DNA of 55,960 nt from Rhizobacter sp. (GTDB lineage Bacteria; Pseudomonadota; Gammaproteobacteria; Burkholderiales; Burkholderiaceae_C), in contig JAMLIM010000014.1 in NCBI GenBank assembly GCA_023954175.1, positions 1 to 55,960 of the forward strand. The letters are read 5' to 3'. The translations under genes were made by a program, and so were the position numbers. Below the pieces are notes generated by a model. The model worked only from the letters and a program-made list of their open reading frames with translations. It did not search any database and was not told the origin of the DNA. Within the stretch, counting starts at the first letter, position 1, and every line of letters starts with the position of its first letter. Shown here one piece after another: positions 9,218 through 19,241 of this stretch.

Positions 9218-10093
9218 TCAGATCGATTGCGCGGCCTTCGCGCGCTGATACGCCTCGTGCAGCTTCGCGTAGACCGGCCCGGGCTTGCCGCGCAACGCAC
9301 CGTGGCCGACGCCTTCGCCGTCGAGCGTCGTCACGGCGAGCACCTCCTTCGTCGCCGAACTCAGCAGCAGCTCGTCGGCGGCGAACACTTCGGCTTCGGG
9401 AATCGGCCGCAGGTTGTAGGCGATGCCCTCCTCCTCGCACAGCTCGCGCAGCAGTTCGACGCGGATGCCCTCGAGCACGTGCTCGCTCTTCGGCGGCCCG
9501 AGCAGTGCGCCTTCATGCACGACCCACACGTTGCTCGCCGCCGCCTCGGTCAGCATGCCGTCCCGGAACATGATGGTCTCGGTCGCGCCGCGGTCGGCAG
9601 AGATCTGGCGCGCGAGCACCGCGCCCAGCAGCGAAATGCTCTTGATGTCGCCGCGCTCCCAGCGGAAGTCGCGCGCACTGACGCAGGCGACGCCATGGTG
9701 GCGCTGCTCGGCGGTCGGCGGTTTCATCGGGCTCACCATCATGAAGACGGTCGGCTCGACGCCCTCCGGCATCACATGGTCGCGCAGCGCCACGCCGCGC
9801 GTCACCTGGATGTAGACGAGCTGATCGTCGCTCGCGTGCGAGGCGATCAGCTTGCGGCAGATCGCGAGCCACGCGGGCTTGGCGAGCGGGTTCGCGATGC
9901 GCACCTTGGCCAGGCTGCGCGCAAGGCGCGCCATGTGCTCGTCGAAGCGGAAGATGCGCCGGCCATAGACCGGCAGCACCTCGTAGATGCCGTCGCCGAA
10001 CACGAAGCCGCGGTCGAGCACGCTGACCTTGGCGTCGGCGAGCGCGCCATAGGCGCCGTTCAGGTAGCACAGGCTGTCGGGGAGTGTCTGCAT
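9218..10093 (-). CDS. D-amino-acid aminotransferase (class IV PLP enzyme)
   Basis: A 291-residue class IV aminotransferase. The N-terminal VLDRGFVFGDGIYEVLPVYG pattern and the PLP-lysine region GDIKSISLLG are typical of D-alanine-type aminotransferases in Burkholderiales. It interconverts D-alanine and D-glutamate with 2-oxoacids, supplying D-amino acids. Branched-chain aminotransferases share the fold, but the gene position between dacC and ybeD-lipBA and the N-terminal motif favour the D-specific form. It lies 58 nt downstream of the D,D-carboxypeptidase gene, consistent with recycling of released D-alanine. Confidence 0.9.
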   Translation of the reverse strand: MQTLPDSLCYLNGAYGALADAKVSVLDRGFVFGDGIYEVLPVYGRRIFRFDEHMARLARSLAKVRIANPLAKPAWLAICRKLIASHASDDQLVYIQVTRGVALRDHVMPEGVEPTVFMMVSPMKPPTAEQRHHGVACVSARDFRWERGDIKSISLLGAVLARQISADRGATETIMFRDGMLTEAAASNVWVVHEGALLGPPKSEHVLEGIRVELLRELCEEEGIAYNLRPIPEAEVFAADELLLSSATKEVLAVTTLDGEGVGHGALRGKPGPVYAKLHEAYQRAKAAQSI

Positions 10094-10151
10094 GGTGATC
10101 CGATTATTGGGCCGCGCGAAACGGGACTCAAGCAGTCTCGCCGGCTCTGCA

Positions 10152-11333
10152 TCATTTGATCCACAGCCGGATCGAGTCCCAGGCGCGGCCGAGGATGCCG
10201 GCCAGCGGCACGTCTTGCTGCACCAGCAGCGGCACTTCGGTCACGGTGTCGCCGTTGGCGAGGTTGACCTTGAGCGTGCCCACGCGCTGGCCCTTGGCGA
10301 GCGGCGCGACGAGCGGGTCGGTGCGCTCGACGCGCGTCTGCAGCTTCGCGGCGTCGCCCTTGGGCACGGTGATGAAGAGCGCGCCGGTCGTGCCCAGGTG
10401 CGCCTCGGCGCTCGCGCCCTTCCATACCGGCGGCGAGACGATCGCCTGCCCGGCCTCGAACAGGCGCACCGTCTCGAACGCGGTGAAGCCCCAGTTCAAC
10501 AGGCGCTGGCTTTCGTCGGCGCGGGCGTTGGCCGAGGTGGTGTTGAGAAGCACGCTCAGCAGCCGGCGCTTGCCGCCACCGTTGCCGCTCGGCGCGAGGT
10601 TCGGGAATTCGCGCGCCGCCGACGCGACGAGGCAGTAGCCGGCGGCGTCGGTATAGCCCGTCTTCATGCCGTCGACCGACGGGTCGCGCAGCAGCAGCAC
10701 GTTGCGGTTGTTCTCGTTCGACGCCGGTGCGCCGTCGAAGCGGTACTTGCGGATCGAATAGATCGTGTAGTACTCGGGGAAGTCGTTGATGATGTGCGCC
10801 GCGATCACCGCCATGTCGCGCGCCGTGCTCTTGTGGCCAGATTCGGTGAGGCCGGTGACGTTCTTGAACTCGGTGTTCTTCAGGCCCCAGGCCTGGGCCT
10901 GCCGGTTCATCAGATCGACGAAGGTCTCGACCGTGCCGCCGACCCCTTCGGCGAGCGCGACCGACGCGTCGTTGCCCGAGTTGACGATCATGCCGCGCAG
11001 CAGGTCGCTCACCTTGGGCTGGCTGCGCGGCTCGATGAACATCAGCGAGCCGCCTTCCTTGCGCTCGTTCCAGGCGCGCACCGAGACGGTCAGCGTCTGG
11101 TCGATGCCGATCTTCTTGTCGCGCAGCGCGGCGAAGACGATGTAGGCCGTCATCAGCTTGGTGAGCGACGCCGGGTCGGCCGGCGCATCGGCGTCGCGCT
11201 CGGCGAGCACCTGGTTGCTCGTCATGTCGAGCAGCAGATAGCTCTTGGCCGCCACCTCCGGCGGTTGCGGCATCTGCGCCAGCGCTGGCGCGAGGAGGGT
11301 TGCGGAAAGCAGGAAGGCGATGAGTCTTTTCAT
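10152..11333 (-). CDS. dacC: D-alanyl-D-alanine carboxypeptidase (low-molecular-mass PBP)
   Basis: A 393-residue periplasmic enzyme that removes the terminal D-alanine of peptidoglycan stem peptides. It has a cleavable signal peptide (AQ at about 20) and the three serine-peptidase motifs: SLTK (Ser56, Lys59), SGN (119-121) and KTG (224-226). The PBP5 C-terminal beta domain follows, and a final amphipathic segment (GRAWDSIRLWIK) probably holds it on the inner membrane. The symbol is by analogy with the PBP5/6 family. The aminotransferase downstream may use the D-alanine set free. Confidence 0.93.
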   Translation of the reverse strand: MKRLIAFLLSATLLAPALAQMPQPPEVAAKSYLLLDMTSNQVLAERDADAPADPASLTKLMTAYIVFAALRDKKIGIDQTLTVSVRAWNERKEGGSLMFIEPRSQPKVSDLLRGMIVNSGNDASVALAEGVGGTVETFVDLMNRQAQAWGLKNTEFKNVTGLTESGHKSTARDMAVIAAHIINDFPEYYTIYSIRKYRFDGAPASNENNRNVLLLRDPSVDGMKTGYTDAAGYCLVASAAREFPNLAPSGNGGGKRRLLSVLLNTTSANARADESQRLLNWGFTAFETVRLFEAGQAIVSPPVWKGASAEAHLGTTGALFITVPKGDAAKLQTRVERTDPLVAPLAKGQRVGTLKVNLANGDTVTEVPLLVQQDVPLAGILGRAWDSIRLWIK

Positions 11334-11369
11334 TGGGCTAGGTTGAAGCGCTGCGCGCGGCGGGGCAGA

Positions 11370-12014
11370 TCAGTGCCAGGCGCGCAACACGATGTGCTTG
11401 AGCAGCCCGAGCTGCCCGTGAAAGAAATGCCCGCCGCCGGGAACGACGACGACGGGCAGCGATTGCGGGCGCGCCCAGGCGAGCGTCGCCGAAAGCGGCA
11501 CGACGTCGTCGAGCTCGCCGTGGACGACGAGCGTGTCGTCCGGGACGGGGGGAACCTGCTGCTTCTCGGTCGAGGGGCCGACGAGGATGAGCCGCTCGGC
11601 GCGAGCCTCGGCCGGCAGTTGCGACGCCGCCTGCGCGGCAACGTAGCCGCCGAACGAAAAGCCCGCGAGCACCAGCGGCTGCCCGGGTTCGCGCCGGGCC
11701 GCAACGACCGCGAGCGCATCGTCGACCTCGCCGCGACCCTCGTCCCACGTGCCTTCGGACGCACCGACACCGCGGAAGTTGAAGCGCACCGTGCGGTAGC
11801 CGAGCTGCAACAGCGCGCGCGCCAGCGTCTGCACGACCTTGTTGTCCATCGTGCCGCCGTGCTGCGGGTGCGGGTGGCAGATCACCGCGATGCCGCGCGC
11901 GGAAACCGGCGCGGCACCTGCCGCCGCACCTGCCGCCACATTGGGCACGTCGAGCGCGCATTCGATCGCGCCAGCCGGGCCGACGACCGTGAGCCGCTGG
12001 GTCTGGGCTTTCAT
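11370..12014 (-). CDS. Alpha/beta hydrolase
   Basis: A 214-residue cytoplasmic hydrolase. It has the oxyanion-hole segment CHPHPQHGGTMDNKVVQTLA, the nucleophile elbow GFSFGGYVAA, a late Asp in VVHGELDDVVPL, and a catalytic His in PGGGHFFHG. The CHPHP...GGTMDNK pattern places it with the small YsgA/dienelactone-hydrolase-like group of proteobacteria. Substrate unknown. It lies between dacC and the ferredoxin gene in a same-strand run. Confidence 0.88.
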   Translation of the reverse strand: MKAQTQRLTVVGPAGAIECALDVPNVAAGAAAGAAPVSARGIAVICHPHPQHGGTMDNKVVQTLARALLQLGYRTVRFNFRGVGASEGTWDEGRGEVDDALAVVAARREPGQPLVLAGFSFGGYVAAQAASQLPAEARAERLILVGPSTEKQQVPPVPDDTLVVHGELDDVVPLSATLAWARPQSLPVVVVPGGGHFFHGQLGLLKHIVLRAWH

Positions 12015-12063
12015 CGGCCGCAGACGAATGGAGCCGCATGGCGCGGCGGGCGAACCGTCATGC

Positions 12064-12390
12064 TCAGCGGCCGATGTCGGGAGCCAACAGCAGGCGCTCG
12101 ACGACGCGGCCGTCTTTCAGGTGCGAGTCGACGATCTCGTCGATGTCGTCGGCGTCGACGTAGGTGTACCAGACGCCCTCCGGGTAGACGACCGCAACCG
12201 GCCCGCCGGCGCAGCGATCGAGGCAGCCCGACTTGTTGACGCGCACGCCGCCCGGCCCCATCAGGCCCTCGGCCTTGATGCGCGACTTGCAACGATCGAA
12301 ACCGGCCTGGGCGCCGTGCTGCAGACACGCGTTCTCGCCGTTTTCACGCTGGTTCAGGCAGAAGAAGATGTGCCGCTTGTAGTAGCTCAT
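12064..12390 (-). CDS. (2Fe-2S) ferredoxin, thioredoxin-like fold
   Basis: A 108-residue protein starting MSYYKRHIFFCLNQRENGEN. Four cysteines (FFCLNQ, NACLQH, SGCLDRC) bind a 2Fe-2S cluster in the manner of the Azotobacter Shethna-type or NuoE-like ferredoxins. The C-terminal GVWYTYVDADDIDEIVDSHL motif is typical of these proteins. It is likely a small electron carrier; the partner is not known. Confidence 0.88.
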   Translation of the reverse strand: MSYYKRHIFFCLNQRENGENACLQHGAQAGFDRCKSRIKAEGLMGPGGVRVNKSGCLDRCAGGPVAVVYPEGVWYTYVDADDIDEIVDSHLKDGRVVERLLLAPDIGR

Positions 12391-12432
12391 GGGCGCATTT
12401 TAGGGGTCTCGGTATTAACCCTGAACCGGTGA

Positions 12433-13572
12433 CTATTCAAGAGCGTCTTCGCGCGCGATCAGGCGCCGCAGCAGGTGCAGCAGCAGCGCGTACGGCCAGA
12501 GCCACCCGATCCACTGCGCCACCCCGTGAAACCGGATGAAGCGGCCCTGCTCCCAGGCCTGCAGGCTGTGGGCGAAGTACGGGTCGCCGGGCGCCTGTGC
12601 GGCCAGCACGACGAGCGCGGTCGCAACGACGAGGCCGAGGGCCGCTGCGCTGCGGCGCGAGAGCCCGGCGCACAGCGCGCCGAGTGCGATCGCCGCGAGC
12701 ACGGCCGGCAGCGTCGTCGCCGTCTGCCAACTCCAGGCATGTTGGGGTCCGAAGTTCAGCGCGGTCGACAGGCTCATCGTCGCCAGGCCGATGACGCTTG
12801 CGCCGAGCACGAGCGCGAAGCGCCGCCAGCCGGGCCGCGAGATCGTGAACGCGAGCAGGCAGGGCGCGAGCAGGCCGAACGCCGTCAGCGTGCCCTCGGC
12901 CAGCGGCGTGAGCGGTGTGCCCGGCGCGTTCGCCGGCTCCGCCGCAAGCAGTGCGTCGGACAGGGGTGCCGCCCACGGCACGTCCTGCAGCCAGCTGCCG
13001 ACCGCGTCGGCGATGCCCGTCAGGTGCGGGCGCATCTGGCCGAGCCCGAGCGGCACCGGCGCCGGGAACAGCATCCCCACCGGCCACAGCAGCAGCAGCG
13101 TGAGGGCCGCCGCGCTGCGGCCGACGAACCAGCGGTCGCGCAGGGCCTGCCAGCGCAAGGTCAGGCCCAGGCCGTGGGCCAGCGCCGCGATCAGCGTGCC
13201 GATCGTCGCCCCGGCACTGTTGAGCGCCCAGTCGGCGGCCGAAGGCACACGCTGCGGCAGATAGTTCTGCGCGAGCTCGAGCACGAGCGACATCAGCGTG
13301 GGCAGCACGATGCCGAGCAGCGCAGCCGTGCGCGGCCGGCGCCCCGAGCGCAACGCCGCGACGAACACGAGCGCGCCGAGCGGCAGATAGCCGACCAGGT
13401 TGGCGATGACGTCGAAACGGTCCCACCAACGCGGCCAGGGCAGGCTCAGGAACGCGAACGACCACAGACCCTGCGGGTGGTGCCAGCCGCTGAACGGATA
13501 GAGAGTGGCATAGATCACCAGCGCGGCGTAGGCCGCGGCGAGCGGCACCGACGAACTGGCCTCGCGCTGCAT
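12433..13572 (-). CDS. VanZ-like family membrane protein
   Basis: A 379-residue protein with about nine or ten hydrophobic segments. The N-terminal third contains the VanZ-like signature: RFDVIANLVGYLPLGALV, and then ELAQNYLPQRVPSAADWALN. The C-terminal two thirds is a hydrophobic extension of unknown role. VanZ gives low-level teicoplanin resistance in enterococci, but proteobacterial members have no proven role. The ATG at 13572 shares one base with the hemJ stop (TGATG), so the two are coupled. Upstream extension of the frame overlaps hemJ and is spurious. Confidence 0.82.
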   Translation of the reverse strand: MQREASSSVPLAAAYAALVIYATLYPFSGWHHPQGLWSFAFLSLPWPRWWDRFDVIANLVGYLPLGALVFVAALRSGRRPRTAALLGIVLPTLMSLVLELAQNYLPQRVPSAADWALNSAGATIGTLIAALAHGLGLTLRWQALRDRWFVGRSAAALTLLLLWPVGMLFPAPVPLGLGQMRPHLTGIADAVGSWLQDVPWAAPLSDALLAAEPANAPGTPLTPLAEGTLTAFGLLAPCLLAFTISRPGWRRFALVLGASVIGLATMSLSTALNFGPQHAWSWQTATTLPAVLAAIALGALCAGLSRRSAAALGLVVATALVVLAAQAPGDPYFAHSLQAWEQGRFIRFHGVAQWIGWLWPYALLLHLLRRLIAREDALE

Positions 13573-14000
13573 CAAAACGGCTTGACGACCACCAGCACGA
13601 CGATCGCGGTGAACAGCAGGACGGCGGCCTCGTTGAAGACGCGCAGCCAACGCTCGCTGCGGCGGTTGCTGAACTGCTCGAAGTCGTGCAGCAGGCGCCC
13701 GCATTGGTAGTGGTAGTAGCCGACCGCGACGACGAGCGCGAGCTTGACGTGCATCCAGCCGTTGCCGCGCCCGAGCCCGATGCCGAAGCCCAGCCACAGC
13801 ACCGTGCCGAGCACGAGCGCGACCACCATCAACAGCCCGCTGAAGCGATAGAGCTTGCGCGCCATCAGCAGCAGGCGCTCGCGCTCGGGGTGGCTGTCGG
13901 GCGGCACCTGCGCGAGATTGACGAGGATGCGCGGCAGGTAGAAAAGCCCAGCGAACCAGCTGGCGACGAAGACGATGTGAAGGGCCTTGATCCAGAGCAT
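13572..14000 (-). CDS. hemJ: Protoporphyrinogen IX oxidase, HemJ family
   Basis: A 142-residue inner-membrane protein with four predicted helices. MLWIKALHIVFVASWFAG carries the conserved His8, and GWMHVKLALVVAVGY carries the conserved lysine. These features match HemJ (UPF0093), which oxidises protoporphyrinogen IX in haem synthesis in many bacteria that lack HemG and HemY. Older annotation calls it a CopD-family protein. The haem gene hemB lies about 1.2 kb away on the opposite strand. Confidence 0.9.
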   Translation of the reverse strand: MLWIKALHIVFVASWFAGLFYLPRILVNLAQVPPDSHPERERLLLMARKLYRFSGLLMVVALVLGTVLWLGFGIGLGRGNGWMHVKLALVVAVGYYHYQCGRLLHDFEQFSNRRSERWLRVFNEAAVLLFTAIVVLVVVKPF

Positions 14001-14220
14001 GGACCATTATCGCCAGCGACACGCAGTGCGAGCGACGCGCGCAACCCGGCGTCGATTCGACAACTCGCACGTTCATTCCGGGGGTTGCCGCCCGCACGTA
14101 TTCCCTGTACACACCCCCAACCCCGTTGTTAGCTGACCCTGCACCGAGGCAAACCGGAGCGGGGCTGCGCCATGCGCGAGCCGCATCAACTCACCCTTCA
14201 GACTTGAGCCAGGAACTCGC

Positions 14221-14856
14221 ATGAAATTTTCCGTGACCGCTGCAGCAGCAGCCTTGGCGCTCGCCTCATTCGGCGCCCAATCCGCGATCGTGAATATCGA
14301 CCTCAGCGCAGCCACAACCGGTTCGCTGGTCACTGGCGTCGGCGCGAACTTTGCGCAGACTTTCGCCGGTCAGTCGGTGTCCGGCATCGGCATCACGGGT
14401 ACGCCGAGCGATCCGCTCACGCTGATGCCCGCGGGCGACATCTCCGTCGTATCGTTCGATCCGGGAGTCTCGCCCGAATCGAATTCGCTGCTCTCGCAAC
14501 CCGACAACAACGCGCCGCTGTCGATCCTGCTGTCATCCAGGGCCGACAGCTTCTTCTGGACGATGGGGTATGTCGACTCCCCCGGCAGCACCATCAAAGC
14601 GGACTTCTTCAACGCGAACGGCGCGCTCGTGGACAGTCGAACGATTTCATTGATTTGGAAGTATTCGACTTACTCTCTCACCGGTCTCAATCCTTTCAGC
14701 GGCATCACGTTCTATGACGACAGGGACCCTCGCGGCGTGAGATTCCAGAACATGTCGTACAACACCGCCCCCGTGCCTGAGCCCGCAACCTACGCGATGT
14801 TGCTGGCCGGCCTGGGCGTGCTGGGGATGATGACGCGCCGCCGCAAGCCGGGTTGA
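14221..14856 (+). CDS. PEP-CTERM sorting domain protein
   Basis: A 211-residue exported protein. It has a signal peptide (AAAAALALASFGAQSA, cleaved near 22), a low-cysteine beta-rich middle, and the C-terminal tripartite sorting signal: VPEPATYAMLLAGLGVLG then MTRRRK. Such proteins are processed by an exosortase and released or anchored in the outer surface or matrix. AGGA six nt before the ATG supports the start. It is not closely similar to the two PEP-CTERM proteins further on. Ligand or function unknown. Confidence 0.88.
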   Translation: MKFSVTAAAAALALASFGAQSAIVNIDLSAATTGSLVTGVGANFAQTFAGQSVSGIGITGTPSDPLTLMPAGDISVVSFDPGVSPESNSLLSQPDNNAPLSILLSSRADSFFWTMGYVDSPGSTIKADFFNANGALVDSRTISLIWKYSTYSLTGLNPFSGITFYDDRDPRGVRFQNMSYNTAPVPEPATYAMLLAGLGVLGMMTRRRKPG

Positions 14857-14878
14857 TCTGAGCACCCAGCATCTACGA

Positions 14879-14900
14879 CGGGGCCCGAGGGCCCCGTTTT
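14879..14900 (+). terminator. Rho-independent terminator after the first PEP-CTERM gene
   Basis: A perfect GC stem (CGGGGCCC/GGGCCCCG) closes on a tiny loop and is followed by TTTT. It lies 22 nt after the stop codon of the PEP-CTERM gene. Confidence 0.85.
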
Positions 14901-15010
14901 CCTGCATCGCTGCGCGATGCAGGAAAAAGAGCGGCCCTGCCGTCCAGGCCAGGGCCCGCAATGCCCGCGGGCCTTCGCGCGCGGACACCTGCTCAGGGAG
15001 GAAAAGCAGG
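14901..15010. other. Cluster of further stem-loops upstream of hemB
   Basis: After the terminator the gap to hemB (about 300 nt in all) holds a 9-bp stem (CCTGCATCG/CGATGCAGG, 14901-14923), a 7-bp stem near 14933-14957 (GGCCCTG/CAGGGCC), and a 6-bp stem at 14988-15010 (CCTGCT/AGCAGG). No open frame with a credible start lies here. The rest of the gap, 15011-15144, shows an AT-richer stretch (CATTCAAAAACGACTTTAGC) that may hold the hemB promoter. A leader or small RNA is possible but unproven. Confidence 0.4.
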
Positions 15011-15081
15011 GAATGAAGGCCTTGCGGCTATCATTCAAAAACGACTTTAGCAAACAACGTGCGCGAGTCAAAGCGCCCTGA

Positions 15082-16161
<1,080 letters not shown>

Positions 16162-16165
16162 GAGC

Positions 16166-17293
16166 GTGCGGGTCTTTCATCTCGGGGCCGAGCGCCTGGC
16201 CGAGCTCGACGCCCTCCCCGCGCAGCTGCCCGCCACCGGCTTCCTCTGGGTGGGCTGCGCGCGGCGCGAATTCGAGACGCAGCTCGATGCGCTGCAGTCC
16301 GCGCTGCTGCGCTGGACCGGCGGGCAACTGCTCGAACTGCACGTCTCCGACCTTGCCAACGACCAGCTGCCGTCGAACTTCGACTCCACCTCCTGGTACG
16401 ACCTGCTCGTCTTTCGGCGCCTGGCGGCGGGGGCCGGCGGCGCCACACCGGCGGGCGCAGGCGAAGCGGTCGGCACGGCCGGACACACGCTGGTGGCGAT
16501 CGACACCAACCCGGTCGGCTTCGCGATCTTCGACCGCGTGCTGCTGACCGTGCATCCGACCGATTGCCAGGTGCAGGACTTCTTCGCCACCCGGCTGGCG
16601 CAGATCGCGCCGACCATCGAGGCCGCTGACACGCGACGCGCCGAGCGCCCCGGCGAGACGCGCGCCGGTGCGCTTCGCATGCCCGCAAGCCCGGCCGACC
16701 TGATGCTGCGCATGGTCAACCACATGGTCGACGGCTACCTTGAGCTGCGCCGGACGCTGACACGCGAACTCGGCCGCCTGCAGCAGGAGCTGCTGGAGGC
16801 GAGCAACTTCCGCAACTGGCGGCCACTGCTCGATTCGCGCATCGCGCTGCACCTGCTCGAAGACACCTGCGAGGACCAGCAGAGCGCGATCCAGGAATGG
16901 ATCGACGCCCTCGACGAATGGCCGGCGACCGACGACAAGGCGCTGCGACGCGAACGCGAACTGCTGCGCGTGCGCGCACGCGACGTGCTCGAACACATCG
17001 CGCGCGTGCTCGGCCACGTGCGCCGGCTCGAGTCCTCGGCCGAGACCGCGGTGCAGATGCACTTCTCGGCCCAGGGCAACCGCACCAACGAAATCATGCG
17101 CACGCTCACCGTGCTGACCGCGATCTTCCTGCCGCTCAACCTCGTGACCGGCATCTTCGGCATGAATTTCGACGGCCTGCCGTTGATCCACAGCGTGACC
17201 GGCTTCTGGCTCGTCTCCGGCGCCATGCTCGCGCTCGGCATCGGCCTGAGCGCGTACTTCTGGCGCAAGCGCTACCTCCGGCGCAACGGTTGA
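16166..17293 (+). CDS. corA: CorA family divalent metal ion transporter
   Basis: A 375-residue CorA-type channel for magnesium or other divalent ions. A long cytoplasmic domain with charged helices is followed by two C-terminal membrane helices; the GMN selectivity motif (332-334, in GIFGMNFDG) sits at the end of the first. The GTG start lies 4 nt after the hemB stop, with the nearest AGGAG almost touching it, so coupling to hemB is likely. HemB appears to be a magnesium enzyme, which makes the pairing sensible but is not proof of a link. Zinc export (ZntB) is an alternative for the family. Confidence 0.88.
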   Translation: MRVFHLGAERLAELDALPAQLPATGFLWVGCARREFETQLDALQSALLRWTGGQLLELHVSDLANDQLPSNFDSTSWYDLLVFRRLAAGAGGATPAGAGEAVGTAGHTLVAIDTNPVGFAIFDRVLLTVHPTDCQVQDFFATRLAQIAPTIEAADTRRAERPGETRAGALRMPASPADLMLRMVNHMVDGYLELRRTLTRELGRLQQELLEASNFRNWRPLLDSRIALHLLEDTCEDQQSAIQEWIDALDEWPATDDKALRRERELLRVRARDVLEHIARVLGHVRRLESSAETAVQMHFSAQGNRTNEIMRTLTVLTAIFLPLNLVTGIFGMNFDGLPLIHSVTGFWLVSGAMLALGIGLSAYFWRKRYLRRNG

Positions 17294-17434
17294 GGCCAGC
17301 CAAGGGCAAACACCTAGGCGAGTTGCGTGTGCGCCCCCCGTGAGTGAGGGGGTACGGCGCGTTGCTGCAGATTGAAACGGGTCGTAACATTCACGGTACA
17401 AGTACCAAACTCATACCGGAAAAGAGGAGCTCAG

Positions 17435-18133
17435 ATGAACTTCGTCAAGTCTCTGTACGCCGCCGCACTGGTGAGCGCCATGGCACCGGTTGCAGCCAAC
17501 ACCGTCTACGACTTCCAGACCGTGACCGGCGCCGATGCCACCACCTACACGACCTGCACCGGCAGCGACCAATGCGCGATCGCTGACGGCGGCACGATGA
17601 CCTTCTACGGCGGCGCGGTCGGCGCCACGGGCAACTACTACAACGGGAGCGCGGTTGTCGGTGCGCGCTCGATGCTCGATAACTTCAGCGACCGCCCGGG
17701 CGATCACTCGGAGTGGAGATGGGTCGGACTCGGCGTGTATCACAAGAGCCCACTCGACAACAAAGACGACAACATCACCAAAGACGAACGCCTGGTGCTC
17801 ACTTTCAAGACGGCAGTCGTGCTGACGGACGTGTTCCTGCGCGCCGAGGGCCACTACGCCAATTTCGCTGCTACCGGCGCCAAGTTCGGGGTTCAGAGCG
17901 ACGGAGGCATCGTCGATTTCAGCCTCACGACCAACCAGAACCTGTACAACATCACCAATGCCGGGCTCGGCGCGAGCACGACTTGGACGTTCTACGGCTA
18001 TAGCAACGATGACATGAAACAGTATTACGTTAGCAGCGTAACTGCCGTGCCGGAACCCGAAGCCTACGGGCTCGCGTTGGCCGGGATGGGTGTGGTCGGA
18101 TTCATGATGCGGCGCCGCAAGCAGCGGGCCTGA
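17435..18133 (+). CDS. PEP-CTERM sorting domain protein (paralogue A of a tandem pair)
   Basis: A 232-residue exported protein with a signal peptide (cleaved near VAA-NTV) and the C-terminal sorting signal AVPEPEAYGLALAGMGVVGF followed by MMRRRK. AAAGAGGAG six nt before the ATG at 17435 sets the start; a TTG-type start further up lacks support. The middle contains GLGVYH, a DDNIT element and LRAEGH, which also occur in the gene at 18542, so the two are paralogues. Function unknown. A rho-independent terminator follows. Confidence 0.87.
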   Translation: MNFVKSLYAAALVSAMAPVAANTVYDFQTVTGADATTYTTCTGSDQCAIADGGTMTFYGGAVGATGNYYNGSAVVGARSMLDNFSDRPGDHSEWRWVGLGVYHKSPLDNKDDNITKDERLVLTFKTAVVLTDVFLRAEGHYANFAATGAKFGVQSDGGIVDFSLTTNQNLYNITNAGLGASTTWTFYGYSNDDMKQYYVSSVTAVPEPEAYGLALAGMGVVGFMMRRRKQRA

Positions 18134-18152
18134 GCGCACAGGCAGGAACTCG

Positions 18153-18177
18153 AAACGGCCCGGCAACGGGCCGTTTT
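18153..18177 (+). terminator. Rho-independent terminator after PEP-CTERM paralogue A
   Basis: A 10-bp stem (AAACGGCCCG/CGGGCCGTTT) with a GCAA loop, ending in a T run at 18174-18177. A sequence-related hairpin follows paralogue B. Confidence 0.9.
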
Positions 18178-18189
18178 CCATTCCTGGCG

Positions 18190-18400
18190 GCACCTTGTCG
18201 CGTCGATACGAATCGGGGCGATGCCAAGCCCGGCAAACGCCTCGCACTCCCTTGGTCCCATCACGGCAGTGTCGGCTTCCTTCCCGTGGTCGTAGCCCTT
18301 CGTGTGCAGGTCGCCATGCACGAGCAGGTGGACATGGTGATCGTCGACGGCACGGCCTTGCGCGCCAGCGTTGCCTGCGGCGCAACGGCTGAGGCTGCGC
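18190..18400 (-). pseudogene. Decayed 3' fragment of ybeY
   Basis: The minus strand encodes HLLVHGDLHTKGYDH, then a region ending GLGIAPIRID. These match the C-terminal part of the intact YbeY at 19293 ([15 protein letters not shown] and [11 protein letters not shown]). About 60 codons align, from AGAQG to the end; the N-terminal 80 or so residues are missing and the stop codon has been lost. It lies after the terminator of PEP-CTERM paralogue A exactly as the true ybeY lies after paralogue B. The rest of the gap, 18401-18541, shows only a GC-run hairpin and the upstream region of paralogue B. Confidence 0.8.
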
Positions 18401-18541
18401 ACCGCAACCCGTTGAACCACCCGGTTGCAACTTTGTATCGCTGACCCCTCGCCCCGGGGGTTCCCCCCGGCTTGCGGGAATGTCGGCGAGGCGTCGCCTG
18501 CCTAGCATCTGCCGCATCGCAACTTATCCCGGACATGCCGC

Positions 18542-19219
18542 ATGAAGCCCTTGAATCTGCTTGCCGCGACCCTCATCGGCGCCGCCGCCTTGCCCGCAAG
18601 CGCGGCCCAGTTCGACTTCTACAAGCTCGGGCGTGGCGCCGGTGACTTCCTCGCCAGCAACGGCCAGGCCTGCACCGGTGGCGACTGGTGCAGCTCGAAC
18701 GTCGACGGCAGCGTTTTCTCCGGCACGCTGAGCTTCAGCGACGGCGGCATCACCGCGAACGCCACGGCGAGCTACTTCGGCCGCGATGCGGCGGTGGTGC
18801 AGGACCACGAGCCGGGCTGGACTGCCAGCAAGGGCGCGGGCCTGGGCGTCTATCACAGCAAGATCACGAGCGACGACAACATCACCAGCGGCGAGATGCT
18901 CACGATCACGTTCGATCAGGTCGTGCACCTGAGTTCGATCGGGCTGCGCGCCGAAGGCCACAACTACACGAACTGGGCCGCGGGCGACACCTTCCTGTTC
19001 AACGGCGTGTCGACGCTGCTGCCGGACAACGTCGGCGCGATCGCAACCTCGATGACAGGCCAGCAGTTCACGTTCGCGTTCGGCGGCGCGCAGGCGAACG
19101 AGTTCTACCTGTCGAGCATGACGGTCAGCGCCGTGCCCGAGCCCGAGACCTACGCGCTGATGCTGGCCGGCATGGCGGTCATCGGCTTCGTCATGCGGCG
19201 CCGCATGCCGCGAGCCTGA
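18542..19219 (+). CDS. PEP-CTERM sorting domain protein (paralogue B of a tandem pair)
   Basis: A 225-residue exported protein: signal peptide cleaved near SAA-QFD, then a beta-rich domain, then AVPEPETYALMLAGMAVIGF and RRRMPRA at the C-terminus. It shares GLGVYHSKI, SDDNITSGE, LRAEGHNY and the general layout with the gene at 17435. Cys-Thr-Gly-Gly-Asp near residue 44 has a counterpart (CTGSDQC) there. These two proteins look like products of one duplication. The ATG at 18542 gives the cleanest signal peptide. It converges on ybeY. Confidence 0.87.
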   Translation: MKPLNLLAATLIGAAALPASAAQFDFYKLGRGAGDFLASNGQACTGGDWCSSNVDGSVFSGTLSFSDGGITANATASYFGRDAAVVQDHEPGWTASKGAGLGVYHSKITSDDNITSGEMLTITFDQVVHLSSIGLRAEGHNYTNWAAGDTFLFNGVSTLLPDNVGAIATSMTGQQFTFAFGGAQANEFYLSSMTVSAVPEPETYALMLAGMAVIGFVMRRRMPRA

Positions 19220-19241
19220 GGGCAACCGCGCCCCCGGATCG

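Noticed and set aside
10092-12239. 715-residue plus-strand frame opposite dacC and the hydrolase
   Set aside because: Antisense shadow with no recognisable motif.
13573-14112. N-terminal extension of the VanZ-like gene to 559 residues
   Set aside because: It overlaps hemJ in another frame and has no conserved match; ATG 13572 fits the family.
14930-15010. 4.5S (SRP) RNA before hemB
   Set aside because: Hairpins are present, but the conserved GGAAGGAAGCAGC-type loop is absent.
17294-17434. Sigma-54 promoter before PEP-CTERM paralogue A
   Set aside because: GG and GC elements near 17350 are one base short of the needed spacing; similar sites are missing before the other PEP-CTERM genes.
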